This document shows, in pieces, positions 10,225 to 22,239 of a stretch of DNA of 58,000 nt (its first letter is position 1; each line of letters starts with the position of its first letter). The notes beneath the pieces are model-generated. The model did no database searches. It was given only the letters and a program-made list of their open reading frames with translations, and had not been told where the DNA came from. Position numbers and translations under genes: made by a program. Location of the stretch: contig MNCI01005943.1 of NCBI GenBank assembly GCA_015680685.1, positions 427,451 to 485,450 of the forward strand, read 5' to 3'. The DNA comes from Gnetum montanum. Its lineage: Eukaryota; Streptophyta; Gnetopsida; Gnetales; Gnetaceae.

Positions 10225-11231
10225 TGATGAGTGGCGAGGTACCCCTACACTCAACCATACGAATACGAGCGTGCACGCGCGATCCGGTCGAACTCCGCAG
10301 ACTAAATGCCTTAACACCACAAGAAACACTTGGGGTTAATCGTTCGTTGTCTTCCCAGGCTTGCTTGTAAGTGTCACGGTGTATGGTTAAGCAAGTCTGA
10401 GGTATGTGATTTTTTTGGTATTTTTGGCTTATCTTCTATGCTACCAGGAGAAAGGGTTGAGAAAACTAAACTAACTCTAACTAAGATCTAAGTCTAAATT
10501 AACTAGCGTCAGCATCCGTTCCCACTTACCGGACACACCCTGAACTATGCAACTGCAGCTTACCAAACGCTAATCGTTACTGGGATCGCCACACGTAACG
10601 CAAGTGCTCGAAGTGGTCGTACTGAGGCACCTATTTAGCCTACGTGTGATAAGCAGCCGATTCCTTAGCCAGCCGTACACACCCGTGGGTGCTCGTAACT
10701 AAGTCGTACTTATCACACGATCTAGCCTAGCAATGAGCAGCCGATTCCTCAACTAGCCGTACACATTAGACCCGGGAGTTACCAAGCGCAGAATCCTGGA
10801 ATACGCTACTAGGTTACCAAGTAGCCAATGCTCGTAATTGAGTCGTACTCATGCATTGCGTCAAGCAGCCGATTCCTTGACTAGCTGTACACGTCCGTAG
10901 ACGCTCGTAATCAAGTCGTACTTGAACGCACTAGGAAAGCAGTAAATGAAAGCAATAAATGAAACCACGTGCTGCAAGGTTTATCCAAACAAGTTCATCT
11001 TTATTTCCGTACACAACTTGGGTTCAGGTTACAAGCTGCTTGAATAAAGAGCCATTCACTCTAGGACTCCTACTGCGGGCACATGGGGAAAAATTCTAAC
11101 TCTGGAGTGATCAATCTACCAGAGCTTCACTACACTAGCCAGGATTGGGAAATGAAGGGAGTGCCGCCTCTTATTTATAGATATGGCAGCGGGATGCGAT
11201 ATCGCGGCCTAGTGCAAGTCGCGTCTCATCA
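10225..11231 (-). repeat. E2 5' LTR (right copy, 1,007 bp)
   Basis: Begins TGATGAG and ends CTCATCA on the plus strand. On the minus strand TATAAATA lies at 11179-11172, with one GATATC at 11198-11203, 18 nt away. An AATAAA signal follows in R. The target duplication ACACC follows at 11232-11236. Confidence 0.95.
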
Positions 11232-13434
11232 ACACCCTTGACTATATGGCAGTATGCATGGATCTGTGCATCCCTTCACATTGATGAATTCATTCGATCA
11301 TGTGGATGTTGATGGAGCTAAGGAAGGTGTGGCACCAAGTTTTCCTTGGGCTACTTTAGAAGGTGAATTAGGTTTGGAAGTGTGATTCTTCTTCTTACAG
11401 TCATGCCTAAAGAAGGAATGCTTCCAATTTTGTAGAGGGAATCTACTTTCATTAATAGCAGCAACACAAGTTACATCTGTTGGTTGGCATGGTGGTGCAA
11501 AACCATTTGATACATTTGATGGCAATATAGAAGGAGGTGAAGGATGAGAATACTAAGGGTGAGGAGAGGTATGAGAAGTATGAGGTGGTGATCCCTCATG
11601 AGAAGACATGGGTCAAAGAGTGATAACGGTGATTAAAAGTAGAGGATTTAGAACTAGTTGGAGAAACATGCTATTGAACATAGTAGACATTTGGTTTTGG
11701 TAGACAGGGAGGATGTGGATAGCTAGATGGTGGCCTGCCCCATGCCTATGACTTTTGCCACTATGGTAGAGCAAAGTGTTGAGGCTAGTAACAGCTCCCC
11801 TTAGGATAGTACAATGGGTCATGGGGTTGTCCATAATTTCCTTGTGAAAGAGGGATGCACCTAAATCAATACCTTTGTATGAATTTTGGGTGTAGCTTCC
11901 CTGCCCAATGCTCATATAGATGTGACAAGACTAGGCAATGGCCCTTTGGATGGTCATATAAATAGACATCACACCCATCCTCATTATCTATAGTTGAGCC
12001 TTTGGCCTTGTTACCCTTAGCCATTCTCTCCAGTTATTGAACAACATTCTTAACTATTTCTAATTTTTATGCCCTCTGTTTGTTTTGATTGCGAAGTTTA
12101 TTTTGGATGACCCTCTCCTCAACAGTGTCTTCTAAGTTCACACTTTGTTCATTTGCCCATATAGTCATCTTGTTATGCTTTACCTCAATTTCATCTATCA
12201 ATTTCTGTATTGGCAAAGGTTAGGACTGTATCACCCTTTCAGAATTGGTTGTTTCCTCTTCATTGTAGTTTTGGATCCCTGTTGTTTCTAGAGTTGGCTC
12301 CTACTCAAATTCTTTGGCATTCTTCCATTTAGATAATTCTCTCTCTTCTTTCGCTATATGATCTATTAGTTCTTTGACTTGGTGGCCTTGGAGCTTATAT
12401 AATTGTCTGCAGGCATATTTTCCAAGGTTCACCCTTATTTCATTGCTAATCCCAACTATAATGTGTAGTATTTACTCTTTCTTGGAGAACCTATGACTTG
12501 GATATTTATTTAGTAAGGCATAGTATCTATCTAAGCCCATGTCCAAGGGTTCCTATTATTCTTGTTTCCATCTTTGGATTTTTCTCCTCAAGGTAGACAC
12601 TTGTGCATAAATCTGGTATCTTTTAGTGAATAGTTCCAACATGGTTGACCATCGTCTGATTGAATTTGGTTCTAATGATCTATACCACACTTTAGAATTA
12701 TTGATTAGTGTCCTAGGAAAGAGCTTAAGCTTTTGCCATTTATTGTCCACATTGTTGAGCATACAAGCATAATGGAAGGCTTGTAAATTATGTTGCCAAT
12801 CTAAATCATAGTCTCCTACAAATTTTGGAATATTATTCAGGACAAGCTTAGGTAGTTGACTCTTCTTATGATGCTTTTGAGATATCTTAATGGCCTCTGT
12901 GATGTGCATTAGGCTTTTAGGAACTAACAAGATTTATCATCATCAGATAAGTTGTGATTAAAATATCTATTTGATTGCTAGTGATAATGGGGCTTGTGTT
13001 CATGTTGATGACCTTGATTGTATTTGTGGGTTCAATTTTTTCTTTTATTCTGACTTTTGTGGAGCTCTATCCCTATACCTATGTTTATCTTTGTCATAAC
13101 TAGACGTTGAAGTTAAGGGGGAAGATGAAAAGGAGGAATTGGTAGGATAGCCATGGCTTCTATAATGTTCCTTAAGGTCCCTTAGTTTATCATTTCTAAG
13201 TACCAAGAAGGCCTTAGCCTTGAGTCCTCCCCTAGTTTATGGCTAATTTCATCTTCTTCAATATTTTCTGCCTTAGGTGAATGTAGTCTTTGAGTGTTGT
13301 TAGGATGACCATGGTCATGAAAAACTCCCTTCATAAGGTGGATCACTCCAATCTTCTTCATTGTATAATTCATTAGTTCTCCAATGAATAGGTGCGCTAT
13401 ATAGTTCATAATCATTTCCATGTGAGTGAGACAT
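11232..13434 (-). pseudogene. gag: E1 gag remnant
   Basis: A start codon at 13434 opens MSHSHGNDYELY, similar to the E4 gag start. The Retrotrans_gag domain is clean at 12930-12556 (KLKLFPRTLI, YRSLEPNSIRRWSTML). A GCDVYLYDHPKGHC motif lies at about 11975-11935; its second cysteine is Tyr, as in E4. The Pro/Asn-rich linker continues to about 11298. Several stops and small frame changes separate these blocks. Downstream, protease and the rest of pol are absent, and the sequence runs into E2. The first five bases (11232-11236) are the right copy of the E2 target duplication. Confidence 0.8.
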
Positions 13435-13541
13435 TGTTGTTGATTTGTGATGTGTGTTTGAATACTTCTTGAAAGATATATCATTAATACCCTTTTACAG
13501 TGATCTTATGTAATATAACTAATCTAGATAACCATCACCAT

Positions 13542-13559
13542 TCCTCAGCAATGGCACAA
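13542..13559 (-). other. E1 primer-binding site, eroded
   Basis: On the minus strand TTGTGCCATTGCTGAGGA stands one base from the LTR end, in the place of the intact E2 site; most differences are G to A or C to T. Confidence 0.7.
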
Positions 13560-13560
13560 A

Positions 13561-14363
13561 TGATGAGCAACTAGGTACCTCTACACTCAACCATACAAAT
13601 ATGAGTGTGTACACATGATCTAGTTGAACTCTATGGCTAGACTACTTGTGGCACCTAGATAGTTATATGTTGATTGCAGTTCGTTGGTTTCCCACTTGGA
13701 CTAGTAGTAGCTTTGTCACATATGGTTTAATCCAGAGTGAGGCATATGATGTTGTCCTAATTCTATGTTACTCTTGATAATAGAAAAGATAAATTCATTA
13801 AACTAATAATGGAAACAAAACTTAAATTAGCCTATGATGATGGTATTCATCCTTAATCATTTGTACATGTCTTGGACTTCATGGGATTACTATTGGGCAT
13901 GCCAAGTATTCGCACTTAAACACTCATGATTAAGGTGTACACATTCCACTTAATGACATAAAAAGTAAATAACAATAAATCAGCTATTAACTAAAGAAGG
14001 CATTAAATAATTAAAACAATGAAATTAATCTAAGTGAATGTTGCAATGATTAAAGTAATCTCAATATTTATTGTCAATCATGCATGTGTCCAAGTACACC
14101 ACACTCAAACAAAGGTGTCATACAATTACAAACATCACTATACGAGCATGCACTAAGAATAACTAGCTTGAAAGAAAGAAACTGAAAACTAAACTGCAAA
14201 AAGAAAAGAACTTCTAACTCTCCAAAATAATTCCCCCTCACTATGTGCCTAAGTGCTATATTTATAAGCTAACATAGGAATCACGATATCACATATACAA
14301 TATCGTATCCAAGCCACAATATAATGTACCCAATATCGGGGCTTGGCAAACCATGATTCATCA
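13561..14363 (-). repeat. E1 5' LTR (803 bp)
   Basis: Starts TGATGAG and ends ATTCATCA. On the minus strand TATAAATA lies at 14266-14259. Dyad half-sites are GATATC 14285-14290 with AATATC 14299-14304, and AATATA 14318-14323 with AATATC 14332-14337, each pair 8 nt apart. The proximal site is 18 nt from the TATA box. ACAAG (14364-14368) would be one copy of its target duplication. Confidence 0.85.
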
Positions 14364-15075
14364 ACAAGCTTTCACATTTCCTAATGCATATGATGTCTTC
14401 TTATAGCCACCATGTTTCTAAGTCCATCTTGGAACTCATGCAATGACTAGGAAAAAATCACTAATAGTATTGGAAGATATCTTCTTTATGCTTGAGACAT
14501 CTTTCTATATTTGCCTTCAATTCTGGGAAGACATCTTTATCTGGGAAAGATGTCTCTCTAAAATCTCCATTTTGGAAGATGTCTTTGTCTAGAGAAAGAC
14601 ATATTTTTGTAATTGGCCTATATTCTATAAAGATGTCATTGTTTGATTGAATACATCTCTACCTAGGGAAAGATGTTTACTATTTCTTGACGTTGTCTTT
14701 GCCTATGTTCACTCCAATTCTGCCAAGACATCTATTGTTTCTTAGAGACCTCTTTCTTCAACTTTCTTTATCCTTTGAATTCATTATTTATTGTCCATAA
14801 CCTTAATATTCTACATGCTTTACTAATGATAAATTTTACTTGTAGAGTATTTGGTCCTTGTCCATGTTCTCTACAATTCTTGCATATTCATTTGTGACCT
14901 TGTGGATGATCTTCTCCTCTAAGCTCTAGACTACTTTGTTTCTTGTCATCTATGTAGGCTTTAGCTTATCTTGGTTTCCCATGTAAATATACCTACAAAC
15001 ACAATAAACACACAACCATGGAAACAACCTTTGACTCCATTTTACTTAACATTTTGACACACCAAAAGATCCACA
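14364..15075 (-). repeat. Copia LTR fragment, broken by E1
   Basis: On the minus strand it starts TGTGGATCTTTTGGTGTGTC, matching the start of the E3 copia LTR. It carries many AAGACATCTT-like words (14464-14760) as E3 does, and a GGCTATAAGAAG TATA region near 14412. It is cut at 14364 by the E1 LTR. Confidence 0.6.
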
Positions 15076-16600
15076 AGTCCCTAGTTGATCAACAAGACTA
15101 TCTAGGGTACCCTAAATTATATTTTTTTAGAGGCCCTTGGGATTTGGGGTTAAGCTATTTTGGTGCTTGAATCTTCTAGTTTTTTTATTCTAGCAATTGA
15201 GATTTTCAACACCAACAAACGTAAACATGAAATTATTATGATGAGGTCCATTTCCTATCTTTTCTCACTACAACATTACTCAATAAAGATTCTAGAAAAT
15301 TTACATGGTATTAAAGTAGGATAATGAACAATCTTGAAAACTAAAGAGTAGCTCCTAAGAATTGGTAGCACACATTTTACATAGCCATAACTAATGTAAG
15401 AAATTATGTCTCATTACTTGAAAGCCAAGTATTGAATGTATCAAATTGCAACATATGGAAGCTTCATATAAGATTTTTGCTTTAAAGGAATGATCTTGAG
15501 GAAAATCTAGTTGAAACTACCAATGGGGGATAAAAATAATTAGATGCCATAAATTTTGATAATCCTAAGTATGTCTTAAGACTAGTGGAGAAATAAAATT
15601 TCACATATAAAATGTGAAAGAAGCTCAAGAAAACTTTTAACATAAAAAATAATTCCAAAAGGATATCTATTACATCCACTTTTTGGTTATTTAGTGTTCA
15701 TGACTAAGTATGATTTTGGCATTGTCCCATTAAATTTTGAGCACCAAACTCTCCAAAAATGACATCATAGAATACTTTTCTACCTCTTGAATAGCTCTAG
15801 GAATCATTTGAGTTCATAACCCAACTTATGAGCTTCATTCTTGTTGATCCTAGAAAAGTTGAGTATTCAAAATTTTTCTAAGTATATGAGGTAACATAAA
15901 TTCTGCATTAGTGCTTCCCCTAGACCATCATGACTAGGACACTAGAGCCAAAGCTACATTTTGATCTTAGATTAAGCCCCATAGAACTTGAAAAATCTCA
16001 TTCAAGCCATCTACAAAATCATATTTTTCAAAATTTGGCTTTTCAGTAGCTTAACCCTAAGACCAAAAGATTTCTAACTCTAGGTGGCACTAATGTTGAT
16101 GCTAGTGTCAGCATCAACATCACCTATAAAAACTTTATCAAAAACATCATATCTTATAATATATTAGGCTTTTACATATTCACAATGACGGTTCCTATCC
16201 ATCCCCAAAAGCATGGGCCTCAATTTGGGAATTTTTGGTAGCATTTGAAGGCCCAAACCAAGGTGTTTTTGGGTAAGTTAGGCTACATGACACTCAAGCT
16301 AGTGTCAATGTTACCTATAGAGACATCCTCAAGAACACCACATTAAGCTTTTACAGATCCCTAGTAGCATAGATGAAGGACTAGGGCTTGATTTTTGGAG
16401 GTCAATGGAATTTTCAATCTATCCCAAAGCTCCCATGGGTCTAAACCCCAACATAGTCAAGACTGGAAGCCCAAAATCCCAACATAGTCATGGAATTGGC
16501 TTCCTTGCCTAGTCCTTAGTGGGGCCCTCATCGAATTAGTAGGTTCAATATGGAATGGCTTCTTCAACCTAGCATAGTCTTACTTTCTAATTTCAATTAC
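15076..16600. other. Unassigned sequence
   Basis: I see no gene or recognisable element. Two related stretches (about 16098-16200 and 16280-16380) share GCTAGTGTCA, ACCTATA and GGCTTTTACA/AGCTTTTACA words in the same order and look like an old duplication. Confidence 0.4.
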
Positions 16601-19600
16601 TAAGTGAAGTGGAAGTTGTGGAAAGAAACTAGGGTTTCAGTGTAGGTGCATGGGTTTCAGTGGGTTTCCTTTGTTTCAAACTTGCAAAAATCATTTTGTT
16701 GTCTTACTTCTCAACTACGGTACCCAAGTTGTGAGCTCTATGCCTACCACTACTACTAGCCCCAATGTAGTCACAACAATTTTAGCCACTAGTGTGAGCA
16801 TAGTCATCCCAAGCCTATTAGGATTCTAAGATTTTCTAGTGTTTTACTACACTAGTTTTCACCATTTCGCAAAGGAAGGAACCTACCAAGAACACTCCCT
16901 TACAGGAGGCAAATGTAGCTACTCATGATTTATCACACCTCTTAGAACCCAAGATTGGAGAAGGTTCTACTACTTTTTATCCCAAGTACACAACCTTACC
17001 TATTTTTTCCATTTATTTCATTTATCCAATTTATTCTTTTTCTCAAATCTAGGCTTGTGTAATTGTCAGTTTCGAATTTTGTAAAAATGCCATTATAGAT
17101 TTAGGCAATGTTTACTTAGTTTTCATGTTAGTTAGGTTTTTGATTTTTTTTCGTTGTGAAATAGATGCTATTTTTTATGAATTCTATGAGTTTTCTACTT
17201 TTTACCTACCCAAAAACCAACGCCACTTGTCAATTTTTTTCTAAGGAAATGGTTATGTTTTTTTAATTTTTCAAGGATATGGGGTTATTTCCTACTGTTT
17301 TTTAGTCAATCTAATTTTTTAACCACTCGATTTTGCCTTACGAATAATTTTGTATGACTATTTCCATTTTGCGCCATTTTTGGTGTGCATTTGGTATTTT
17401 TTTTTTCGAAGTAAATTATTATAAATTTTTTATTTTTAATGTTATGGATTTTTAGTTCATTTTTCATGGGTTCCAATGACTATTGAATCATTGACTTTGA
17501 ATAAATAGTTTGTTTCTGGCCAGAGTTTCTGTAAGTTTGCACAATATGGGGTTTTGGCTAGGATAGCCATGATTAGGTTAATTTTGTAATTTTTTTTTAT
17601 AAAAAAACTTGTTAAGAGTTTCTATAAATTTTTTTATAATGGAGTTATATTTCATGGTTTTATCATTCCAATGGCTACAAAATCATCAAATTTCATTAAG
17701 CGGTTAATTTTTTATGAAATTAAAGTTTTATGTTTATTTTGCATTTACCCCTATGAAGATGGGCAGCATTGAGACTTTAAAAAAATTTCCATCAACATCC
17801 CATGATCTTGGGGACTTTCTAAGATGTTGAAAATGGTTTAGAGGTGGTTTGGATTAAATTAAAAAAAATTAATATTTTTTATCAACTATTTACTGTAGTT
17901 GTTCCAGTTTTGGTCTTGTTGTAGTTCAATTTCAATGAATTTTTTTTTGTGGACTTAGGTTGTGTTTTGAGTTTTTCTAAGCATGGAATTTAACATGAAA
18001 TCTTAAAATTTAGTTCTACACTATCACTTTCATGTTTTCAGTCCTAAACTATCATTTTTACACTTTTTTGTTTTAAACTGTCATTTCTGTTAAGTGTGGA
18101 CTATTCCATTTGATATTTTCATGTTGAAGTGTTATTTGATTGTAAACATAGGTTATTATGTTCATGTGACATGGTAATTGTAATTTTTTTGGTATTGTAA
18201 TGTTTTCAATTTGTACAAGGTTGTAATAGTTATGTGTTGGATGGGATAGGGCCTTCTTGAAGTCCATCTTCGTCATTATAGAGCTACTGGGTGTCTTGTG
18301 TTGTATTCATGTGCTTGATCCCAACACTCCATCCCCTAACATAAAGTGAAAAAATTGTCCATTGTGGATTAGGCTAGGAGCAAGGGAGTTCCTAATCTAC
18401 CTACTTCAAAGCTTCAGTGTGATGATGTGGTCATACTTGACTTCTAAAATAGCAATGGCCATCGTTGAAATCATTGTGCCTCACTCCTCTAGCATGATCG
18501 TTAAGTTCCTAGTTGATGATCCTGAGGTCCATGCAGAGAATGAAGCACATGATGACCCAACCACTATGAGAACTTGCAAATTATAAAAAATTTGGGAGAC
18601 GCTTGAATTTAGGCAATACAACATCAACAACACCTTGCTAGTGGGGGCATCCTATGCATACGTTGTTCCAAAACCCCTTAGCATTGTCTATTGTATTAGA
18701 GGGGTATGCATAATCATTAAAATTTGTGTTAGTAGTTTTATTTGTTATTTTTCTTTTGATATTGAGTTATAATAATTTTTTTTAGTTTACTTGCCTACAA
18801 GTAGAAGGTAAATGATCAAGGATTGATCAAGAATGATAACCTTTTATCCTTGGCCAAAACAATGGTGATGGTGTTCACCAAAAGCCTAATAAAAAGGCTT
18901 GAGGTGATGGACCAATTGAAGGATGAGCTTGATAATTACATCAAACATCATGCTAAGGCCTACTAGAGGTGTCTAGCCAATGGGACAATACATAGTAGGT
19001 GGGAAAACCCATCTCATGATGCAAAAGTAAACCCATATCGTAGAGCTCCAAGAATGCCTTTATCATATAGGTGAAGTGAGTATATTGGTTTGTTGATTTT
19101 TTTTATCTCTAGTCATTGAGTTATTTAGGCTTTGGTTGTTTAAATGGCTATACCAGTTTTGACTTAATTTGGCTATATTTGTTATATTTTGTCTTACATA
19201 AGGTACCTATGTCAAAACTAATGAACCATTTTTCATTATATTGTAGTGGATGTGCCATCAACTGAGGTGACTGTAATCACTTCAAGATGTGTTGAGGAGA
19301 TGTTAACCCTCAAGTTAGGTGAGGTGGAACCTATCCAATATTGGTTGGTTGATCATGCATCCAAGGCTATTTAGGCAAGGATCATTTACATAGGCCTACT
19401 TGACATCTTCATGGCCCCAAGCCCCATCGTTTCCACTACAAAAATGATTAACATCATTAACTCCTTTAGCAAATTAGTCAAGACACTTATCATCCATGTT
19501 CATAGTGTGATTGTTACCTTGGATGTTAATGAATCCACCTTCAATGGCCTCTTTGGTATTTGCAATAAGGGCATGATGATTACCACCAAAGTAGGGAAGG

Positions 19601-22090
19601 AGGTGGATCATCAAGAGGAAGTTAAAACTAGTTAAACACTTGTTGTCGTAACTAGGGATTCTCCCTAAGCCAATTCTAGTTTTGGAAGGCTAGAGAGCTG
19701 TATTTCCTATTCCAATCACGTGCATTTCATAACTTTCTTTCACAAGGGAAGATAGTGGACATTGAGCAAGCGTAGACCATGAAGAAGATCCTAACTGAGG
19801 GCTTCCAATTCAACTAGGCTACTCATTTAATTTCTAGGTTGTAGAGTGAAATCCTAAAGCTTTGAAAAAATCTCATAATGAAGTGACATGTGCATTTTTC
19901 ATTCTTTTTAGGTTAGCTATAGAGATTTGTGAAGTTCCTTATAGTGAGGAAGGATGGACAATGGGTGATACAAGATCTATCCTAACTCACCAAGCCTTAG
20001 ACAAGGTACCTTGTTTAGACATGCATGCCCAAGATTCATTGGAAGGTATGGGTGAATCACTATCTGTCACCACCAAAGGCTTTGGTGCAAAACATTGTGC
20101 ATTTCTTGACAGAATGAGAAAAGAGCCCCATGTTAAACAAGGGAACACGAAAAAGACTAAAAAGTTTCTTGATGAAGCTGAGGGTTCAATAAAAGAACAA
20201 CTTAAGAGGTCTTTGGTTGATGAGACAATACCATTTGTAGAGAAGCCCTTAAAGCAGAGATCGATCATTAAGCTTAACTAGTTGCAAGATGGGATTAAGG
20301 GTACATTCTATTTATTTTACTATTTTTTTCTATTTTGAAGTTATATTTTAAGTTATGGTTTTGGTAATGTAGGAAGAATGTGTTAACATGTTCTACATTT
20401 TATGGTTGTTATTCTTGCAGGTAAGTAATAGGAATAGGAGGTCGTAGCAATAGCTAAGGCAAACTAAAGATACCAAGAGAGGAAGCACTATAGTATCAAG
20501 AGGATGAGGGTCCATCCCATCCTCCATTGGATAACTTTGATGCCTTGTTTGGGGATTCATAGCTAGGTGAACCTCCTACCATCACACCAAAGGGTCTATT
20601 AGGTACTTATGATTTTCAGTTTTACATGTTGTTATTATTTTTTGTTGTTTTATGTTTGAGCCTTGTTATTAGTTTTTGATTGCTTATTATGCTTGTTATA
20701 GCTCTGAAGCCTCAAGCTGATGCTTCCACATCTATGTTTTGCATGCAACCATGGGTGGATACCCTCGATATGATTGAGTTCATGTGGGGCATAGTTGAAT
20801 ACATGATTAATTGGTTGCAATAGATAGATTTGGAAGTTGGTGAGAGTTCTAACTCATTTTTCCTTTGTTATTTACATGTCTTTGTTTTTTTTTCATGGTT
20901 ATGTAGTTTTTGTTATCTTTTGTTTTGTAGTTGTTAATTAGTTTTATGCATCTAATTTTGTTGTTTTTTTGTTGTCATTTACAATGCCTAAGTTGAGATG
21001 GGATCCCAAGCAAGCCATAGAGATTGATGCATTACCCACCTTACCTCCTGATATGGTTAATGTCCCACATAAGTTGTATGAGGGTCCCACTTCATGTGCA
21101 CTATCATGTAAAAAATCTTTGTAGAAATGCAAACACTCCAACAAGTTCTTGTAAGAATAAGTTGTGGCACTAAAGAATAAGAACAAAAAGCTAACAGAGG
21201 AGGTAAAGGATCTTAAGGATTGCAAGGAGTTTGTGAAGGCCAAAGTGACCAATAGGGACTCCTTGCACACCAAGAAAATAACTTGGCCATGCTATTGAAA
21301 TGCTACTCATGGAAAGGTTACCCTTGCCAAAGAGGTAGTGGAATAGAAGCTTCAAATGGATCTAATAAACTACAAGGTTATTGAATGAAAGGACTATTGC
21401 ACTTAGGTCCTTAAGTGGGGCTAATCACAAAAGGATCACAAGAGACAGTACAAGGTTAAGCAAGATGCCTACCTCAAGTGGATACAAGATGAATCTATAG
21501 AATGACATTGATTTAAGTTGTTTATGAAGGAGATCACTACAAAGGAAGTCTACAAGTTGTTTGTAGACAGTGTGGTTATGAATAAATTTTCTATTCATTA
21601 AATGACTATTGTCTCAGGGGAGCTAATCACCACCACCTTCTCACATGAGCCCCTCACATAGAGCGATGTCAACGAGAGCAACATCCTTACCAATGTTAAT
21701 CTTGGAGATGTAGAATAGGCTAACATGATTGAATACTAGCTCTTCCACCATCTAGAGGTTGGTCTTAACACTTTTCCCGTGGAATATGCTGCTCCAAAAC
21801 CGTCTCAAGTATGTCTATTTTAGTTTTGCTATGGTTTATTCTTTTTTTTTTTAAGTTATTAACTTAGTTTTATTGTGCATTGATTACTAACTGGCTTTAT
21901 GTTGTTATGTTATACGCACCAGGCAATATCGATGGCCCTAGTGGTGAGGGCAAAAATGATCCTTTGCCTCCTCCTCTACTTGCTTCCTAGTACCATTAGT
22001 TGTCTATTATTAGTTGTTCTATTATTGACCTTATTTAAAGATGATGTTGTTATGGCTGATGTGACCACTACTTGGTTATTCCTTGGATAA
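16600..22090 (+). pseudogene. Unrecognised multi-exon gene-like remnant
   Basis: Several stretches with coding character lie between T-rich, intron-like segments with plausible GT and AG edges. The best are about 16860-16983 (EPTKNTPLQEANVATHDL), 18362-18590, 19247-19635, 19862-20280, 20470-20602 (HPPLDNFDALFGDS), 20702-20840, 20985-21300 with a Lys/Glu-rich coiled-coil-like part (ALKNKNKKLTEEVKDLKD), and 21922-21990, which ends in a Pro-rich tail and TAG. An intron end is suggested by TTTTTTTTAG near 18785, TATTGTAG at 19246 and CTTGCAG at 20420. Stops, often TAG, interrupt several blocks. A large T-rich stretch (17000-18300) could be one intron. I do not recognise the family; it may be a decayed host gene or a gene of a DNA transposon or captured by an element. 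Confidence 0.4.
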
Positions 22091-22239
22091 AAAAGCCTAC
22101 CAACTATAGATTATAAAGGATCAAAAAATTATGAAATCTCATGATGTATTATTTAACAAGTTATTTTAGAAGTTAGATTACACTATGAGTTAAAAATTGA
22201 CTAATGTTCCCATGGTGATCCCTACAAATCAACAATTGA

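Larger units (their letters stand above)
3334..11231 (-). mobile_element. E2: recently moved Athila-like element lacking RT, RNase H and integrase
   Basis: Both ends carry the same LTR (TGATGAG...CTCATCA) and are flanked by ACACC. In minus-strand order: 5' LTR (11231-10225), tRNA-Asp primer site, gag (10078-7802), protease (to 6770), 3' non-coding region and 3' LTR (beginning in the gap and running to 3334). Compared with E5, about 2.9 kb is missing between the end of protease (E5 about 48643) and the start of the 3' non-coding region (E5 about 51530), which is exactly RT, RNase H and integrase. The two LTRs differ by roughly 23 substitutions over about 1 kb by eye, mostly CG to TG or CA, so insertion is recent compared with the other elements. 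It resembles the gag-only non-autonomous elements described in plants, but retains protease. Confidence 0.88.

Noticed and set aside
14364-14368. ACAAG as proof of a target duplication for E1
   Set aside because: The other end of E1 is outside the window, so no second copy can be compared; noted only as a candidate. The same five bases at E3 are coincidental.
19987-20268. Minus-strand frame of 93 codons
   Set aside because: It lies opposite a better plus-strand frame (19862-20281) with coding-like composition.
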